A DNA stretch of 31,286 nucleotides, taken from positions 1-31,286 of the forward strand of contig CAAFYY010000110.1 in NCBI GenBank assembly GCA_900767385.1, given 5' to 3'. The notes under the pieces were generated by a model. That model was not told where the DNA came from, searched no databases, and saw only the letters and a list, made by a program, of their open reading frames with translations. Origin of the DNA: Bacteroidales bacterium. GTDB taxonomy: Bacteria > Bacteroidota > Bacteroidia > Bacteroidales > Paludibacteraceae. Below are positions 1 to 7,515 of the stretch, in pieces (positions within the stretch are counted from its first letter, which is position 1; each line of letters starts with the position of its first letter). Both the position numbers and the translations under genes were made by a program.

Positions 1-1
1 C

Positions 2-232
2 GTTGACAAATGGGATACCCCTATCCTCTGCATCCATGGTGAGAAAGACTACCGCATCCTCGCCTCTCAGGGTATGGCAGCGTTCAACGCAGCCAAATTG
101 CGTGGCGTCCCTGCTGAGTTGCTCATCTTCCCAGACGAGAACCACTGGGTGCTTCAACCACAAAACGGCATCCTTTGGCAACGCACATTCTTCGAATGGC
201 TCGACCAATGGTTGAAAGTTGAAGAAGAATAA
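2..232 (+). CDS. S9-type (prolyl oligopeptidase/DPP) serine peptidase, C-terminal end only
   Basis: The gene enters from the left edge; the first complete codon is at position 2 and the stop is TAA at 230-232. The 76 visible residues match the end of the alpha/beta-hydrolase catalytic domain of S9 peptidases. A strand 'PILCIHGEKDYRI' carries the acid position of the triad (the Asp in GEKD). 'LLIFPDENHWV' carries the catalytic His (NHW), and a terminal helix 'WLDQWL' follows. The nucleophile Ser lies outside the window. Such enzymes cleave peptides after proline or release dipeptides, usually in the periplasm of Bacteroidetes. The family assignment rests on the C-terminal motif only; another alpha/beta hydrolase is possible. 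A strong terminator follows 19 nt after the stop. Confidence 0.8.
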   Translation, partial: VDKWDTPILCIHGEKDYRILASQGMAAFNAAKLRGVPAELLIFPDENHWVLQPQNGILWQRTFFEWLDQWLKVEEE

Positions 233-250
233 TCGCTTCAAGACATAGAC

Positions 251-288
251 AAACAGCCCTTGGGAAGTTTTTCCCAAGGGCTGTTTTA
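251..288 (+). terminator. Rho-independent terminator of the S9 peptidase gene
   Basis: A 15-bp perfect stem (252-266 with 271-285, extendable by one A-T pair) has a GTTT loop and ends in a short T-run. It lies just after the peptidase stop codon and before the convergent tRNA operon. Confidence 0.9.
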
Positions 289-372
289 TTATAAAGGGTA
301 CAACGCTTTTATCCGTTGACCTACTTCGATTTATCAGTGCAAGCCAGACTGACCGGCGCCGCCTTGTACATA

Positions 373-403
373 CAAAAAAAGGAATCAACATCAGTTGATT
401 CCT
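373..403 (-). terminator. Terminator of the tRNA operon
   Basis: A 9-bp stem (381-389 with 394-402) has an ATCA loop. It is followed on the minus strand by seven T residues (A-run at 374-380). It sits 5 nt beyond the last tRNA-Gly and closes the minus-strand tRNA transcript. Confidence 0.9.
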
Positions 404-407
404 TTCG

Positions 408-480
408 AGCGGAAAACGGGACTCGAACCCGCGACCCCAACCTTGGCAAGGTTGTGCTCTACCAACTGAGCTATTTCCGC
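408..480 (-). tRNA. tRNA-Gly (GCC), copy 2
   Basis: A 73-nt cloverleaf is readable on the minus strand: acceptor GCGGAAA/TTTCCGC, D-arm GCTC...GAGC, anticodon arm CAACC-TTGCCAA-GGTTG with anticodon GCC, and T-loop TTCGAGT. The discriminator base is U and no CCA is encoded. It is identical to the copy at 706-778, is the last gene of the four-tRNA operon, and precedes a terminator. Confidence 0.95.
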
Positions 481-487
481 GATTTGG

Positions 488-571
488 TGCGCAGGATGAG
501 ACTCGAACTCACACGATCTTGCGACCACTACCCCCTCAAAGTAGCGTGTATACCAATTTCACCACCTGCGC
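488..571 (-). tRNA. tRNA-Leu (GAG)
   Basis: An 84-nt class II tRNA on the minus strand. Acceptor is GCGCAGG/CCTGCGC with discriminator A. The anticodon loop TTGAGGG gives anticodon GAG. A long variable arm, as expected for Leu, precedes the T-arm (loop TTCGAGT). CCA is not encoded. It lies 7 nt upstream of tRNA-Gly copy 2 in the same transcript. Confidence 0.95.
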
Positions 572-584
572 ATTTATTATATAG

Positions 585-668
585 TGCCCAAAACAGGACT
601 CGAACCTGCACAACCTTGCGGTTACCAGTCCCTGAAACTGGCGCGTCTACCAATTCCGCCATTTGGGC
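585..668 (-). tRNA. tRNA-Leu (CAG)
   Basis: An 84-nt class II tRNA on the minus strand. Acceptor is GCCCAAA/TTTGGGC with discriminator A. Anticodon stem CCAGT/ACTGG encloses loop TTCAGGG (anticodon CAG). A long variable arm is present. It lies 13 nt upstream of tRNA-Leu(GAG) in the same operon. Confidence 0.95.
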
Positions 669-705
669 CTACTATTAAAGAGCGATTTCAAAGAGTTCAG
701 TTGTG

Positions 706-778
706 AGCGGAAAACGGGACTCGAACCCGCGACCCCAACCTTGGCAAGGTTGTGCTCTACCAACTGAGCTATTTCCGC
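706..778 (-). tRNA. tRNA-Gly (GCC), copy 1
   Basis: First gene of the minus-strand tRNA operon, 73 nt, with anticodon GCC. Sequence and discriminator (U) are identical to the copy at 408-480. A 37-nt spacer separates it from tRNA-Leu(CAG). A consensus Bacteroidetes promoter lies 50-80 nt upstream. Confidence 0.95.
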
Positions 779-827
779 AAAAAAAGAACGCTTTTCACTC
801 GAGCCGTTTAGCTCTCGTTTGCGGGTG

Positions 828-858
828 CAAAAGTACAAACATTTTTTGAATTACCAAA
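828..858 (-). promoter_or_regulatory. Promoter of the tRNA operon
   Basis: On the minus strand, TTTG (855-858) is followed after exactly 19 nt by TACTTTTG (828-835). This is the Bacteroidetes primary-sigma arrangement (-33 TTTG, -7 TAnnTTTG). Transcription should start near 820-823, about 45 nt before tRNA-Gly copy 1. Confidence 0.85.
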
Positions 859-938
859 CATTTTCGAGAAAAAAATATTTTTTTATTTTCACCCCATATT
901 TACGAGGTTCATAGTGAACAAGGTATCAAGAAAATAAG

Positions 939-946
939 TATCTTTG
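939..946 (+). promoter_or_regulatory. -7 promoter element for glnS
   Basis: TATCTTTG on the plus strand, followed by CA; no clear TTTG -33 element is seen. The expected transcription start (about 951-954) coincides with an in-frame TTG at 951. That codon would then lie at or before the start of the mRNA, which favours the ATG at 987 as the glnS start. Confidence 0.7.
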
Positions 947-986
947 CATATTGAAAAAAAATGTTCCAAAAACTACATACACTACT

Positions 987-2678
987 ATGACAGAGATAAA
1001 AGAAACCGATTCTCAGAAGAAGAATCTGAACTTTATTGAGCAGATTGTAGAATCAGACTTGGCCGAAGGCCTTAACAGTGGACGCATTCAAACCCGTTTT
1101 CCACCAGAGCCTAACGGTTACCTTCATATCGGTCACGCCAAGGCTATCTGCCTTGACTTCGGAATCGCAGAGCGCTACGGTGGCGTCTGCAACCTTCGTT
1201 TCGACGACACAAACCCCGTGAAAGAGGATGTGGAATACGTTGATTCCATTCAAGAAGATATCGCATGGTTAGGTTTTAAATGGAACAAAATTTTCTACGC
1301 TTCCGACTATTTCCAACAACTCTTCGACCTCGCCATCCGTTTCATCAAGGAAGGCAAGGCCTATGTTGACGAGCAAAGCGCAGAAACTATCGCTCAACAA
1401 AAAGGTACGCCAACCACCCCTGGCACCGAGAGTCCGTTCCGCAATCGCCCAATCGAAGAGAACCTCGATTTGTTTATGAAGATGGCCAACGGCGAGATTG
1501 CAGACGGAACAATGGTTCTTCGCGCCAAGATTGACATGGCATCATCCAACATGCACTTCCGCGATCCTATCATGTACCGCATCATCACAACCCACCCACA
1601 CCATAAGACAGGCACCAAGTGGAAGGTTTATCCGATGTACGATTTCGCTCACGGCCAGTCGGACTATTTCGAGGGAGTGACCCACTCACTCTGCACCTTG
1701 GAGTTTGAGGTTCACCGCCCACTCTACGACTGGTTCATCGACCAATTCGCCACACCAGAATACCGTCCAAAGCAGCGCGAGTTCAACCGTCTGAACATCA
1801 CCTACACCGTGATGAGCAAACGCAAGATGCTACAATTGGTAAAAGAGGGACTTGTTCGCGGATGGGACGACCCACGTATGCCTACAATCTGCGGTATGCG
1901 TCGTCGCGGCTACACACCACAATCTATCCGCAGTTTCATCGACAAAATCGGCTACACCAAATACGAGGCCATCAACGACGTATCATTGCTGGAAGCAGCA
2001 GTCCGCGAAGACCTCAAGCCAACAGCACCACGCGTCTGCGCTATCCTCGATCCTGTGAAACTCGTCATCACCAACTACCCAGAAGGCAGCACCGAGACCC
2101 TTGTCACAGAGAACAACCCAGACAATCCAAACGGCGGCACACGCGAGCTTACCTTCAGCCGCGAGCTCTACATTGAGCGCAACGACTTCATGGAGGACGC
2201 ACCAAAAGACTTCTTCCGTCTCTCTCCTGGCGGCCGTGAAGTTCGCCTCAAAAGTGCCTATATCATCCAAGCTACCGGCTGCGAGAAAGATGCAGAAGGC
2301 AACGTTACAACAGTATACTGCACCTACGACCCAGACAGCAAGAGCGGCACAGAAGGTGGCAACCGCAAGACAAAGAGCACAATCAACTGGGTGGAATACA
2401 ACAGTGCCATCGATGCCGAGGTTCGTCTCTACGACCGTCTCTTCGCCGTCGAGAACCCTTCCGCCTCCGACGCAGACTTCCGCGAATTGCTCAACCCAGA
2501 CTCACTCAAAATTGTTGAAGGCTGCAAGGTGGACGCTTCTATGGGCAACGTCAAGGAATACGACCACTTCCAGTTCCTCAAGGTAGGCTACTTCACCGCC
2601 GACCGCGACAGCCAGCCAGGCAAACCGGTGTTCAACCTCACTGTCTCACTGAAAGACAACTGGGCAAAAAAGAAATAA
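987..2678 (+). CDS. glnS: Glutaminyl-tRNA synthetase
   Basis: Class Ic aminoacyl-tRNA synthetase that charges tRNA-Gln with glutamine in the cytoplasm. From the ATG at 987 it has 563 residues, close to the E. coli enzyme (about 554). The N-terminal Rossmann domain begins 'RFPPEPNGYLHIGHAK', with HIGH at residues 47-50. The KMSKS-like loop appears as 'VMSKRKM'. The C-terminal part ('KSTINWVEYNSAIDAEVRLYDRLF') matches the beta-barrel anticodon-binding domain. GlnRS rather than GluRS is indicated by the two-barrel C-terminus and the PEPNGYLHIGHAK signature. An in-frame TTG at 951 would extend the protein by 12 residues but falls at the predicted transcription start. The aminotransferase gene begins 20 nt downstream, so the two are probably co-transcribed. 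Confidence 0.97.
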   Translation: MTEIKETDSQKKNLNFIEQIVESDLAEGLNSGRIQTRFPPEPNGYLHIGHAKAICLDFGIAERYGGVCNLRFDDTNPVKEDVEYVDSIQEDIAWLGFKWNKIFYASDYFQQLFDLAIRFIKEGKAYVDEQSAETIAQQKGTPTTPGTESPFRNRPIEENLDLFMKMANGEIADGTMVLRAKIDMASSNMHFRDPIMYRIITTHPHHKTGTKWKVYPMYDFAHGQSDYFEGVTHSLCTLEFEVHRPLYDWFIDQFATPEYRPKQREFNRLNITYTVMSKRKMLQLVKEGLVRGWDDPRMPTICGMRRRGYTPQSIRSFIDKIGYTKYEAINDVSLLEAAVREDLKPTAPRVCAILDPVKLVITNYPEGSTETLVTENNPDNPNGGTRELTFSRELYIERNDFMEDAPKDFFRLSPGGREVRLKSAYIIQATGCEKDAEGNVTTVYCTYDPDSKSGTEGGNRKTKSTINWVEYNSAIDAEVRLYDRLFAVENPSASDADFRELLNPDSLKIVEGCKVDASMGNVKEYDHFQFLKVGYFTADRDSQPGKPVFNLTVSLKDNWAKKK

Positions 2679-2698
2679 AAAACTCAAATCATATCATT

Positions 2699-3904
2699 AT
2701 GGAATTTCAATTTTCAGAATGTGTCAACCAATTGCGCTCTTCCGCAATCCGCGAATTGCTCAAATTAGCTACACGTCCAGACATCATCTCCTTCGCAGGC
2801 GGTATGCCTGGCAACGAACTCTTCCCTGTTGAAGAGATGCGCAAAATGGGTGCTGAATTCACTCGCAAAGAGTGGGAAGAAGGCATGCAATATGGACCTA
2901 CAGACGGCTATCCAAAACTTCTGGAATCACTGAAGGAGTGGTTGAGAGGTCGCAACTTCCCTGTCGACACCAACGAACTCATCATCACCACAGGTTCTTT
3001 ACAAGCCATCGATATCATCGGCAAGTTGTTCATCAACCCGGGCGATCTCGTTCTTACCGAAAATCCTGTGTTTATTGGCGGTGTCTCAGCATTCAAGTCC
3101 CACAGGGGCATTGTCAAGGGCATTGACCTTGACGACAACGGCATCGTCATTCCACAACTTCAAGAAGCATTGAAAGAGAATCCAAAACTTCTCTATATCA
3201 CCCCTAACTTCCACAACCCAGCCGGTCTGACCTACAGTCAGGAGCGCCGCAAACAACTTATTGATGTGATGCGCAACAGCGACTGTCTCATCATTGAGGA
3301 CGACGCTTATGGCGAACTTTATTTCGACGACGAGGCCTACAAGAACTCACGTCCGATGAAGACATGGGTAGACCCAGAGATGGACAGAAAGATCCTCTAC
3401 GTTGGTTCGAACTCAAAGATTTTCGGACCAGGTCTCCGCGTAGCATGGGCATTGGTTCCTAAAGAGGTCAAAGAGAAGATGTCTATCAGCAAGCAATGCA
3501 TCGACGCCTGCACACCATCCCTCTCACAGCTCTACTTCCACAAATTCTTGTCAACAGGCCAACTTGACAAGTACATCACCTTCTTGAGAGGTGTCTACAA
3601 AGGTCGTCGCGACTGCATGGCACAATGCATCGCCAAATACTTCCCACAAGAGATCTCTTACGTTAAGCCACAAGGCGGTTTCTACTATTGGATTCACCTT
3701 CCAGAAGGCGTTGACGAGAAAGAACTTTTCGACCGTTGCGTTGAGCGCGGCGCTGTGTTCGTAATCGGCAGTGTCTTCAACCCATACGCCGAGAAAAACG
3801 GTTATATCCGTGTCTCCTACTGCAATACTCCTGAAGAGCAGATAGAGAAAGGCATCAAGATCATTGGCGACGTGATGAAAGAAATCATGGCAGAGAAGAA
3901 ATAA
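2699..3904 (+). CDS. Class I/II PLP-dependent aminotransferase (2-aminoadipate/aromatic type)
   Basis: A 401-residue fold-type I aminotransferase. The Schiff-base lysine is K240 in 'GSNSKIFGPGLR'. Other family residues are visible: the 'TTGSLQAID' phosphate-binding turn (about 97-105), 'NFHNPAG' (about 170-176), 'EDDAYGEL' with D201 and Y204, and a C-terminal Arg in 'IRVSYCN' for the substrate carboxylate. It resembles the MocR-aminotransferase-domain/LysN/KAT group, which transfers amino groups between 2-oxoglutarate and 2-aminoadipate, aromatic or branched-chain amino acids. It lacks the GntR DNA-binding domain of MocR regulators. The substrate cannot be settled from sequence. It sits 20 nt after glnS and ahead of a strong terminator. 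Confidence 0.9.
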   Translation: MEFQFSECVNQLRSSAIRELLKLATRPDIISFAGGMPGNELFPVEEMRKMGAEFTRKEWEEGMQYGPTDGYPKLLESLKEWLRGRNFPVDTNELIITTGSLQAIDIIGKLFINPGDLVLTENPVFIGGVSAFKSHRGIVKGIDLDDNGIVIPQLQEALKENPKLLYITPNFHNPAGLTYSQERRKQLIDVMRNSDCLIIEDDAYGELYFDDEAYKNSRPMKTWVDPEMDRKILYVGSNSKIFGPGLRVAWALVPKEVKEKMSISKQCIDACTPSLSQLYFHKFLSTGQLDKYITFLRGVYKGRRDCMAQCIAKYFPQEISYVKPQGGFYYWIHLPEGVDEKELFDRCVERGAVFVIGSVFNPYAEKNGYIRVSYCNTPEEQIEKGIKIIGDVMKEIMAEKK

Positions 3905-3929
3905 TACCGATTCTTTCTCATAACAAATA

Positions 3930-3961
3930 AAAGACTAATGGAATCCCATTAGTCTTTTTTT
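3930..3961 (+). terminator. Terminator after glnS-aminotransferase operon (possibly bidirectional)
   Basis: A perfect 12-bp stem (3930-3941 with 3946-3957) has an AATC loop and continues into T residues to 3961. The A-rich left flank gives a shorter T-run on the minus strand. It could therefore also serve the convergent cargo-protein gene that ends at 4032. Confidence 0.9.
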
Positions 3962-4031
3962 ATGTCCATAAACAGATGGAGGAGCCACACGGATTACCGC
4001 GCTACCCCTCCAAAGTTCAAATCACTATATA

Positions 4032-4955
4032 CTATTTCTTTATGAACGAAGCACTCTGAACAGAGTTGCCCGATTTCACATTGACATAATAAACACCGGC
4101 AGCAAGGCTGTTTACATCCATGGTATATTCAGTACGGTCGGCAGGCAAAGTCACTGCAGCCACTACTCTACCCTGAGCATCCACAACCTTCATGTTTGCT
4201 GTCTCACTCATCGGGGCCAACTTTATATTAACCAACTCGGTCGTCGGGTTAGGATAGACGGTCATATCGAGCACTTCCACCACTTGATCAACACCTTGAA
4301 CAATCGGTTGAATCAATATGGTGTCGGAGACAATGTTGGAGCCAAGACGAACATAGCCGTCAACAACAGAAGCACCATAAGGAGCTACGATTTCAACACC
4401 TTGAAATTCTATACCCGCAAAGTCTCCCAACGCACACTCCAAACCAAAGGTTTTGACTGTTGAATTGGAAATGGTAAGGTATTCGTTGCTATAGCCATAA
4501 AGGCCCCAGTTGTAATACTCCAAATTGCAGTTGATAAACACAGAGGTGTTCTCAATCAAAAGATGACAAGGGTCGTTGTTTGGACCGACGCGACATTCGA
4601 TATAACCGATACTCAAAGAACCGCTACCCGAGATTACTGTATTCATATAGGACACATAGAGGCAGCAAGAGATGCGATTGGTACCGACAAGATTGACAAT
4701 CAAGTCGGAATTCATCCTTTTTGCATCAATCATAAAAAGTTCGGCATTATCAAGAGTAAGAGTAAGTGTTGATGGATCATAAGAGACAGAACCAGCAATT
4801 CCACGACCAGAAATGTCGTGTGCATTCTCAGAAGTGACATTTACATCATTCACCACAATACCATAATCCACTACGGAACCTTGAGCATTTGCGCCTACAC
4901 TTACGAGTACGCAGAATGCAGCCACTAATGTGGCCATGTAACAACATTTATTCAT
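4032..4955 (-). CDS. Secreted protein with type IX secretion C-terminal sorting domain
   Basis: A 307-residue protein with a Sec signal peptide (about residues 1-24, ending GANA-Q). The type A Por sorting domain spans roughly residues 232-307. It starts 'TVYPNPTTE', contains 'VVDAQGRVV' and 'LAAGVYYVNV', and ends 'SFIKK'. Proteins of this kind are exported through the outer membrane by the type IX system and usually anchored to surface lipopolysaccharide. The passenger part (25-225) has beta-strand-rich motifs such as 'GSVSYDPSTLTLTLDNA' and 'ISGSGSLSI'. These resemble a repeat seen in other secreted bacterial surface proteins, possibly beta-helical. No catalytic motif is recognised, so the function is unknown. 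It appears monocistronic, with its own promoter. Confidence 0.85.
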   Translation of the reverse strand: MNKCCYMATLVAAFCVLVSVGANAQGSVVDYGIVVNDVNVTSENAHDISGRGIAGSVSYDPSTLTLTLDNAELFMIDAKRMNSDLIVNLVGTNRISCCLYVSYMNTVISGSGSLSIGYIECRVGPNNDPCHLLIENTSVFINCNLEYYNWGLYGYSNEYLTISNSTVKTFGLECALGDFAGIEFQGVEIVAPYGASVVDGYVRLGSNIVSDTILIQPIVQGVDQVVEVLDMTVYPNPTTELVNIKLAPMSETANMKVVDAQGRVVAAVTLPADRTEYTMDVNSLAAGVYYVNVKSGNSVQSASFIKK

Positions 4956-5024
4956 AAAAAACTACTATTTAAAAATGTAACAACAAATTTACTTGGCTAA
5001 TCCACGCCATAGTAATATCTGCGG

Positions 5025-5056
5025 CAAAGATAGCGACAAACGTAGTTTAATACAAA
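5025..5056 (-). promoter_or_regulatory. Promoter of the type IX cargo gene
   Basis: On the minus strand, TTTG (5053-5056), a 20-nt spacer and TATCTTTG (5025-5032). The predicted start leaves a leader of about 65 nt before the ATG at 4955. The rest of the 4956-5247 gap is AT-rich with no ORF or RNA that I can recognise. Confidence 0.75.
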
Positions 5057-5247
5057 TAAATTAACTTAAAATTCTAACACGACAATAATTTTAACAGATA
5101 CAATAATTCTCAATTCAGAAAAAGCGAATCGGTTTCTACCTACTATTCAAGCTCTTAATAATATATCAGCAAAAAGTTGCTTCTCTTTAATGGTTAATTT
5201 TTAAAATGTTAAAGTAAGAAAACAGGGAGTGATTCAAACGAGGCCTA

Positions 5248-5613
5248 CTATTGGAAGACATTCTGCCCAAGCCACAACGCCAAAAGGCCGAGAAAAAGAC
5301 TCAATGCCGCATAGCCAACTGCCAGAGCGACATGAGAGAAGGAAAGCATGCCAAAAGTCTCGTTGACAAAGGTACTGAAGGTAGTAAATCCTCCGCAGAA
5401 ACCAACAACAAGGAGTAAGCGCATATTATCGGAACTCGGCCAATAACGGTTGATGACTCCCGTCAACACACCGATCAAGAGACAACCTAAAACGTTCACA
5501 AGAAGCGTTCCCACAGGAAAACCGCTATTCAGCCAACGGGAAAGAACCCAACGGAGAACTCCACCGAACCCAGCTCCGAGAAAGACCAACAGAAACCGCA
5601 CAAAAGCCATCAT
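5248..5613 (-). CDS. crcB: Fluoride ion channel CrcB (Fluc)
   Basis: A small inner-membrane fluoride channel that works as a dual-topology dimer and lowers cytoplasmic fluoride. About 121 residues with four hydrophobic helices. Family signatures are present: 'GAGFGGVLRW' in TM1, 'GTLLVNVLGCLLIG' in TM2, and 'GFCGGFTTFSTF' carrying the Na+-site/Phe-box region in TM3. I place the start at the tandem ATGs 5613/5610, preceded by AGGA. The upstream in-frame ATG at 5646 lies inside a perfect 19-bp inverted repeat that looks like the rpmH terminator, and it would add 11 residues before the usual family N-terminus. No fluoride riboswitch is seen upstream. Confidence 0.92.
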   Translation of the reverse strand: MMAFVRFLLVFLGAGFGGVLRWVLSRWLNSGFPVGTLLVNVLGCLLIGVLTGVINRYWPSSDNMRLLLVVGFCGGFTTFSTFVNETFGMLSFSHVALAVGYAALSLFLGLLALWLGQNVFQ

Positions 5614-5642
5614 GATTCCTATTACGTTTATAGACCAGCGAT

Positions 5643-5685
5643 ACATAAATAGGCAGCAAACGCTGAGTTTGCTGCCTATTTATGT
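5643..5685 (-). terminator. Perfect 19-bp inverted repeat between rpmH and crcB (probable rpmH terminator)
   Basis: Arms 5643-5661 and 5667-5685 are exact complements around a 5-nt loop. It begins 20 nt after the rpmH stop on the minus strand. The downstream T content (TATTTATG) is weak for an intrinsic terminator, so attenuation or RNA processing is also possible. It contains the upstream in-frame crcB ATG. Confidence 0.7.
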
Positions 5686-5704
5686 CTAAAGCGTGACAAA
5701 AATC

Positions 5705-5860
5705 TTAACCTTTAGCGCATGAGCAAGAAACTGTAAGTCTCTTTCTACCTTTTGCACGGCGTGCTGACAATACGCGACGGCCATTAGCTGTAGCCATTCT
5801 CTGACGGAAACCGTGTTTGTTTCTACGCTTTCTATTCGATGGTTGAAACGTCCTTTTCAT
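5705..5860 (-). CDS. rpmH: Large ribosomal subunit protein bL34
   Basis: Short 51-residue ORF on the minus strand starting MKRTFQPSNRKRR, with 'HGFRQRM', 'NGRRVLSARRAKGRK' and 'RLTVS'. This is the diagnostic bL34 sequence (MKRTxQPSxxKRxRxHGFRxRM). bL34 is a highly basic protein of the 50S subunit. The C-terminus carries a short CSCAKG tail. A TATCTTTG promoter lies about 60 nt upstream and a long inverted repeat lies just downstream. dnaA and rnpA, the usual neighbours in many bacteria, are absent here. Confidence 0.97.
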   Translation of the reverse strand: MKRTFQPSNRKRRNKHGFRQRMATANGRRVLSARRAKGRKRLTVSCSCAKG

Positions 5861-5919
5861 TGTAAATCAATATTATAGTGTTTATTTTTTTAGTTGTTAA
5901 TCCGCTGATTTGCGGAGTG

Positions 5920-5950
5920 CAAAGATACTACAATAATTTATATATGCAAT
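5920..5950 (-). promoter_or_regulatory. Promoter of rpmH
   Basis: TATCTTTG at 5920-5927 on the minus strand. A weak -33 match (ATTG, 5947-5950) lies 19 nt further upstream. The predicted leader before the rpmH ATG is about 55 nt. Confidence 0.7.
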
Positions 5951-6003
5951 AAGTTTAGGCAAAAACTTCACATTTTTAGCGCAACTTATTGTTTTTCAGA
6001 GCA

Positions 6004-6864
6004 TCAACGATATCTAATTTTCTGTCCGATACTCAAGATTGAGGTTGGACGGATATGATTCAATTTGCAGAGCTTGTCAACCGAGGTGCCATAACGTTTA
6101 GCAATGCCGGAAAGGGTGTCGTTTTGCTTGACTTTATAATAGGCTGTTCCGCTTGAGCTGCTCGACGATGATGGCTTGGCGTTCAAACCAGGAGTTGAGA
6201 GCACCTGATGCTTAACGTGACTATAGGTATCGTTATGGGTAACTTCGTAACATCCGTAAAGGATGCACTTGTGTTCGAAATCAATCAGTTTGGTAGGGTT
6301 GAAGGCGTTGCCCATCATACGCATCTCATAATGGAGGTGAGGACCGGTAGAGTGTCCGGTGCTGCCGCCCAAACCGATAGGATCGCCAGCTTTGACTTCT
6401 TGGTTCTCTTTGACCAAAACCTTTGAGAGGTGAGCTGAGACGGTCTCGAGACCATTGTCGTGACGAATCACAACATAACGGCCATAACCTTTGGCTTCGT
6501 AGTCTACGATACGAATTTTTCCGCTGAATGACGAACGGACGGTGTCACCTGTGCTCAAGCCGATATCTACACCGTAGTGATATCTTGAGCGGCGATAACC
6601 AAAAGTTGAGGTAACGTGATTACTTTTTGTGGGAAACACAAACTCACAGCAATCTATCTCAATAGAATCCGGCATGCTGTCGACCAACACACGATAAGGA
6701 TTCAAGCGTTCTGAGGTCCAAATATATTTGTAGAGGTCACCTGCTGGCGAAGTGCTGTCCACACGGAACGATTCCATCTGACTGGAGGGAACGGTCGACT
6801 GAGCTACGGCGACCAATGTTCCTACAGAAAGAAACAGCGACAGGAGAACTTTTTTTAAATTCAT
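6004..6864 (-). CDS. M23-family metallopeptidase with C-terminal LysM domain
   Basis: Secreted peptidoglycan hydrolase of 286 residues. The signal peptide starts 'MNLKKVLLSLFLSVG' and is cleaved near AVAQ. The M23 (LytM) domain spans about residues 80-195 with all expected zinc and catalytic residues: H96 and D100 in 'HYGVD', H145 in 'SAHLS', and H176/H178 in 'GPHLHYE'. It should be an active endopeptidase on peptide cross-links. A Ser-rich linker (231-239) leads to one LysM (about 242-286, 'YYKVKQNDTLSGIAKRYG') that binds glycan strands. I chose the ATG at 6864 because it begins the signal peptide. The reading frame stays open to a GTG at 6960, which would bury that signal. Confidence 0.93.
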   Translation of the reverse strand: MNLKKVLLSLFLSVGTLVAVAQSTVPSSQMESFRVDSTSPAGDLYKYIWTSERLNPYRVLVDSMPDSIEIDCCEFVFPTKSNHVTSTFGYRRSRYHYGVDIGLSTGDTVRSSFSGKIRIVDYEAKGYGRYVVIRHDNGLETVSAHLSKVLVKENQEVKAGDPIGLGGSTGHSTGPHLHYEMRMMGNAFNPTKLIDFEHKCILYGCYEVTHNDTYSHVKHQVLSTPGLNAKPSSSSSSSGTAYYKVKQNDTLSGIAKRYGTSVDKLCKLNHIRPTSILSIGQKIRYR

Positions 6865-6960
6865 TTTTTCTTCTTTTTTAGTAGTGGGGTCCGAATAGGT
6901 TCCAGGTAAAAGTGCATTGCAACAATATTCTGGAGTGTGGTGTTTTTTATGTGTTGGCAC

Positions 6961-7515
6961 CTAAACAGGAGCCAACTCTCCTAAAAAAACACAACGGCAA
7001 AGATACGTTTTTTTATTGACAAAAACAAACATATCGTCTGTTTATGCAGGTACCGACATTCGCGTTAGTTTTTCCAATTCCTTTTTTAAGGTCTTACCTT
7101 CAACTATTTACGATTTATTCGCACAACGGGAACCAAGAAGATTTTTAATAGAATTTTGGTTATTTTAAAAACTAAGAGAATTCCGACAAGAAAAGGAGAG
7201 CCTAGAACGAAATTTACGATTATTTATAGCCAATCCCTATTTTTAGTTTCAATCTCACACCCGGCACCCTTTATACGACCTGATAAATGACAGAATGAAA
7301 CTAATACGACATTGACCAACAATTTGACAATGGAACACCTTTTACATTGTGATAAGAGTCATTCTGTGGCGCAATCATCATTTTTTAGCAATCAATTGGG
7401 GTAAGACAGATTCTAATTCACTGGTCAGACCTTTTGCCTCAGCCTCATTGGCACACTTGTTGCTAACAATCAAATCCCCCAAATTATAAGTCTAACATCA
7501 AAAAAAACAACAGTA
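6961..7515 (+). other. Gene-poor intergenic stretch
   Basis: About 555 bases between the divergent M23 gene (minus) and the small basic protein gene (plus). Apart from the M23 promoter I see no complete gene, tRNA or recognised RNA. On the minus strand, 7378-7491 is an open 37-codon segment with protein-like composition but no usable start, possibly a remnant. No TAnnTTTG element was found for the plus-strand gene at 7516. Confidence 0.5.
6998..7029 (-). promoter_or_regulatory. Promoter of the M23 peptidase gene
   Basis: TTTG (7026-7029), a 20-nt spacer and TATCTTTG (6998-7005) on the minus strand. With the start codon at 6864 the 5' leader would be about 125 nt, longer than for the other genes here. 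Confidence 0.75.

Noticed and set aside
316..678. Plus-strand open frame over the tRNA cluster
   Set aside because: It is the antisense of three tRNA genes; the cloverleafs explain the sequence.
951..986. Extended glnS N-terminus from a TTG
   Set aside because: The codon coincides with the predicted transcription start, and the ATG at 987 gives the normal family length.
5614..5704. Possible fluoride riboswitch before crcB
   Set aside because: I looked for the conserved fluoride-aptamer segments and saw none; the only structure is a simple perfect hairpin.
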